DNA from: Chryseobacterium hagamense
Lineage (GTDB): Bacteria > Bacteroidota > Bacteroidia > Flavobacteriales > Weeksellaceae
Direction of reading: 5' to 3'
Assembly: GCF_007991455.1 (NCBI RefSeq)
Contig: NZ_BJYJ01000004.1
Span: 186,001-250,000, forward strand
DNA length: 64,000 nt
The notes beneath the pieces are model-generated. The model saw only the letters and a list, made by a program, of their open reading frames with translations, was not told the DNA's origin and ran no database searches. This document shows positions 61,709 through 64,000 of this stretch, in pieces. Position 1 is the first letter of the stretch; every line of letters begins with the position of its first letter. The position numbers were made by a program, and so were the translations under genes.

Positions 61709-61769
61709 GGGTGATCTGATGTGATTTTAATGGAATTAAAGATCGTGAAATAATGGAAATGAAAAAAGG

Positions 61770-62408
61770 CTACAGGTATTTTTTTGCAATTAAATATTCA
61801 ACCAGCAGGATATTCGGGATCCACCCGAGCCAGGCGATGATCCGGTAGACTTCCATCGGACCCGGATGGAAAATGGAGACCAGTATTACTTTCCACATTC
61901 TCAGGGTAATGGCGGATAAGGTAAAGGCAAAGCTCCGCCACATCCATTGTTTGTGGGCATTAAATTTTTTCTGCCGGGCCAGGCTATACGCTTTGAAAGT
62001 CGAAAACCACCACAAACCGCCCAAAAGGACAAATGAAACTTTGGAATATAACCCGCCATTGGCAAAGATTCCCATATAGATCCCGGAAGGTGCAGCTAAG
62101 ATCAGGATCAGGAAAATATTAATCTTCCCTGAATTCCGGTGAAATTTTTTTATCCCGAAATCTTTTCTGAGAATGGCTGAAAATCCGCTGAGCAATACGA
62201 AAATGCTGGTATAGACATGGGTATAGAAGAAATAAAGGTATTCCGGCCGTTCCGCAACTTCCGTCTGCTTGATCATCAGGAAACTGACCTCTTTTTTTAC
62301 CGGAATATATTCCAGTGTAATTTCAAGCATCAGCCAAAAGAAATACCCGAACCCCAGAATTAAGAGGAGCTTTATGAGGTTTAATGTATTTCTTTTAATT
62401 GAAAGCAT
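61770..62408 (-). CDS. DUF2306 membrane protein
   Basis: 212 residues with about six hydrophobic segments; conserved RHISGKI-like RNSGKINIFLILI and NAHKQWMWRSFAFTLSAITL are DUF2306 features. The His residues (TH, FHRN, AHK) might bind heme or metal. Function unknown. Confidence 0.78.
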   Translation of the reverse strand: MLSIKRNTLNLIKLLLILGFGYFFWLMLEITLEYIPVKKEVSFLMIKQTEVAERPEYLYFFYTHVYTSIFVLLSGFSAILRKDFGIKKFHRNSGKINIFLILILAAPSGIYMGIFANGGLYSKVSFVLLGGLWWFSTFKAYSLARQKKFNAHKQWMWRSFAFTLSAITLRMWKVILVSIFHPGPMEVYRIIAWLGWIPNILLVEYLIAKKYL

Positions 62409-62411
62409 GGA

Positions 62412-62610
62412 ACTTTAAACACAAATTTCGCAAATTTTCTCAACTAATATTCACAAATGATAAATATTCGTTTAAACTATTCGTATTTAGATTACCTTAA
62501 TCTTAGGTTTTAAAATGAAATTTTAAATACCAATATTATAAATCTTTGCAAATAAATGGTGTTATTCGTGAAAATACTTGTGCCATTTGTGTTTAAATTA
62601 TACCAATTGA
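62412..62610. repeat. Repeat-like region with terminal inverted segments
   Basis: TTTAAACACAAATTTCGCAAA at the left (written in parts elsewhere) is mirrored by GCCATTTGTGTTTAAATT on the right, and the interior has no ORF. Similar CAAATTTG/CACAAAT motifs are frequent intergenic repeats of flavobacteria. Another repeat-like stretch (AAAAGCTTTTTGTAAACACA) sits at 63965-64000. Confidence 0.35.
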
Positions 62611-62630
62611 TAATATTCTTGTAAGTTATA

Positions 62631-63836
62631 TTAAGCATTCACATTGAGATCCTGCGCGATCAGCCAGCCTTCGCTCCAGCAGGCCTGGAAATTAAATCCT
62701 CCGGTTACCGCATCGATATTCAGCACTTCTCCGGCGATGTAGAAATTCGGTAAGATCTTGGAAGCCATGTTTTTAAAGTTGATTTCCTTTAAATCGACTC
62801 CTCCGGCGGTGACGAATTCATCTTTAAATGTCGATTTTCCGGTCACCTGGAATCTCTTCCGGCATAAGTTTCCGATGATGGCCTGCATTTCTCTTCCGGA
62901 GAGATTCGCCACCTGCTTGTTGAGGTCTATTTTGGAGACTTCCAGGATCCGCTGCCAGAAACGGTTGGTGATTTCAAAAATTTTCGACTGCCCGACGGTC
63001 TTCTTCGGATTCGACTGCCTGAATTGCTGGAACCGCTCTTCCGCATCCTCAGGATCTGTGGAAATGAAATTCACTTCAATTTCAAAATGGTACTTCACCT
63101 TTGCCAGGGTGATTGCTTCCCAGGCGGAGATTTTCAGGATCGCCGGCCCCGAAAGTCCCCAGTGGGTAATCAGCAAGGGCCCGGTTTCTTCAGTTTTAAG
63201 TTTCGGAATAGAAGTTTCCGCCATTTCGAAGCTCGTTCCGGCAAGGTCTTTCAGCAATTCATCTTTGATGTTGAAGGTAAAAAGGGAAGGGACCAGATCC
63301 ACAATTTGATGTCCCAGGTTTTCAATCATTTTCAGGGATTTCGGCGAACTTCCGGTTGTATAAACCACCACATCAGCTTCAAAATCCCCAAGGCTTGTTC
63401 TTACTAAATATTTTCCGTCAAGCTTTTCGATTTCCTTTACGGAACATTTGGTTTTTACCTCCACCTTTTTTCTTTTGGTTTCATCCAGCATGGCGTTGAT
63501 GATGCTCTGTGAAGAATTGCTTTCCGGAAAAACACGGTTGTCGTTTTCTATTTTTAGAGCCACCTTCCGCTGATCAAACCAGTCCATGGTGTCTCCCGGC
63601 TGGAATTTGGTAAAAACACTGAGCAGTTCCTTGTTTCCGCGAGGGTAAAACTGCACCAGTTCCCGGGGATCAAAGCAGGCGTGGGTGACGTTGCACCTGC
63701 CGCCGCCTGAAACCTTTACTTTCTGCAGGACATCCGAATTCTGCTCAAGAATAGTGATCTTGTATTTTGTTTCGTCCAGGTTGGCCGCACAGAAAAATCC
63801 GGCAGCACCGCCTCCGATAATGATGATTCGTTTCAT
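62631..63836 (-). CDS. NAD(P)/FAD-dependent flavoprotein, HI0933/BaiN-like family
   Basis: 401 residues. N-terminal FAD-binding IIIGGGAAGFFCAANL, VKVSGGGRCNVTH, and C-terminal NFYIAGEVLNIDAVTGGFNF and CWSEGWL are family signatures. The inserted domain (about 190-320) is typical. Substrate unknown; the fold is that of the HI0933 group. Single gene near the window end. Confidence 0.9.
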   Translation of the reverse strand: MKRIIIIGGGAAGFFCAANLDETKYKITILEQNSDVLQKVKVSGGGRCNVTHACFDPRELVQFYPRGNKELLSVFTKFQPGDTMDWFDQRKVALKIENDNRVFPESNSSQSIINAMLDETKRKKVEVKTKCSVKEIEKLDGKYLVRTSLGDFEADVVVYTTGSSPKSLKMIENLGHQIVDLVPSLFTFNIKDELLKDLAGTSFEMAETSIPKLKTEETGPLLITHWGLSGPAILKISAWEAITLAKVKYHFEIEVNFISTDPEDAEERFQQFRQSNPKKTVGQSKIFEITNRFWQRILEVSKIDLNKQVANLSGREMQAIIGNLCRKRFQVTGKSTFKDEFVTAGGVDLKEINFKNMASKILPNFYIAGEVLNIDAVTGGFNFQACWSEGWLIAQDLNVNA

Positions 63837-64000
63837 AGTTCGTTAATCTTATGCTCAAGATTATTTTTGCAAAACTACAATTTTTATAAACCATCTTATT
63901 TAAGTAATTTTGGAGAATGTAATTTTCCGGTTATAGCCGGGAAATTATGAACCACAAAAGTCCCAAAAGCTTTTTGTAAACACATGAGGCACATTAGAGT

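Overview
The window looks like a chromosomal segment of a Chryseobacterium-type flavobacterium (Bacteroidota, Weeksellaceae). The evidence is moderate GC, Bacteroidota promoters (TTG, about 19 bp, TAnnTTTG) instead of Shine-Dalgarno-led starts, TonB receptors with carboxypeptidase-regulatory N-domains, SC-type lipoboxes, LytS/LytTR and 2TM-domain proteins, an AccD without its zinc ribbon, and family-typical SurE, ClpC, FolC, MutS and MnmA. No plasmid or phage structural module is visible.

Layout. 0-6 kb: surE (cut by the window edge), a Tsp/Prc protease, a decayed RhuM gene, sodC and an AraC/GyrI-type regulator. 6-9.3 kb: a TonB-dependent receptor plus a TPR-like exported protein. 9.3-15.3 kb: an accessory island inserted at the 3' end of the TPR gene. 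It carries an XRE repressor, a lipoprotein with a C-terminal JAMM metalloprotease tip (candidate polymorphic toxin), a candidate immunity lipoprotein, a displaced frameshifted second toxin tip, a tandem array of about four exported paralogues, a broken further gene, and a second copy of the TPR gene's last codons and terminator. 15.3-17.6 kb: a LytS-like histidine kinase, a 2TM protein and a methyltransferase. 17.8-22.3 kb: two HTH proteins, two tandem C-type-lectin-like exported proteins and a tyrosine recombinase. A 189-bp segment bounded by perfect 22-bp inverted repeats lies between lectins and recombinase and looks like an invertible promoter. 22.4-23.9 kb: two 2TM proteins and a LytTR response regulator.

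24-64 kb is mostly core genome: mnmA, clpC, glycosyltransferases, sufE, tRNA-Val, folC, a tolC-sprT-manC operon, bcp, nth, exbB-exbD-tonB, an SpmA/B-type gate protein, accD-fbaA, nadK, a TrmH-type methylase, bestrophin, mutS and a flavoprotein, with small conserved unknowns between them.

Three things stand out. (1) The invertible promoter: its one strong promoter now points at the recombinase; inverted, it would drive the lectin genes. (2) A LytTR regulon: three promoters (TonB receptor, histidine kinase, 2TM-2TM-LytTR operon) share paired ACCGTTC[AG]G boxes exactly 21 bp apart, 42-43 bp upstream of the -7 element. (3) The toxin/immunity island, with its orphan tip and insertion scar. Also present are a dispersed intergenic repeat of about 190 bp (four copies) and a candidate small RNA near 54.6 kb. 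All functions are inferred from sequence reading alone.
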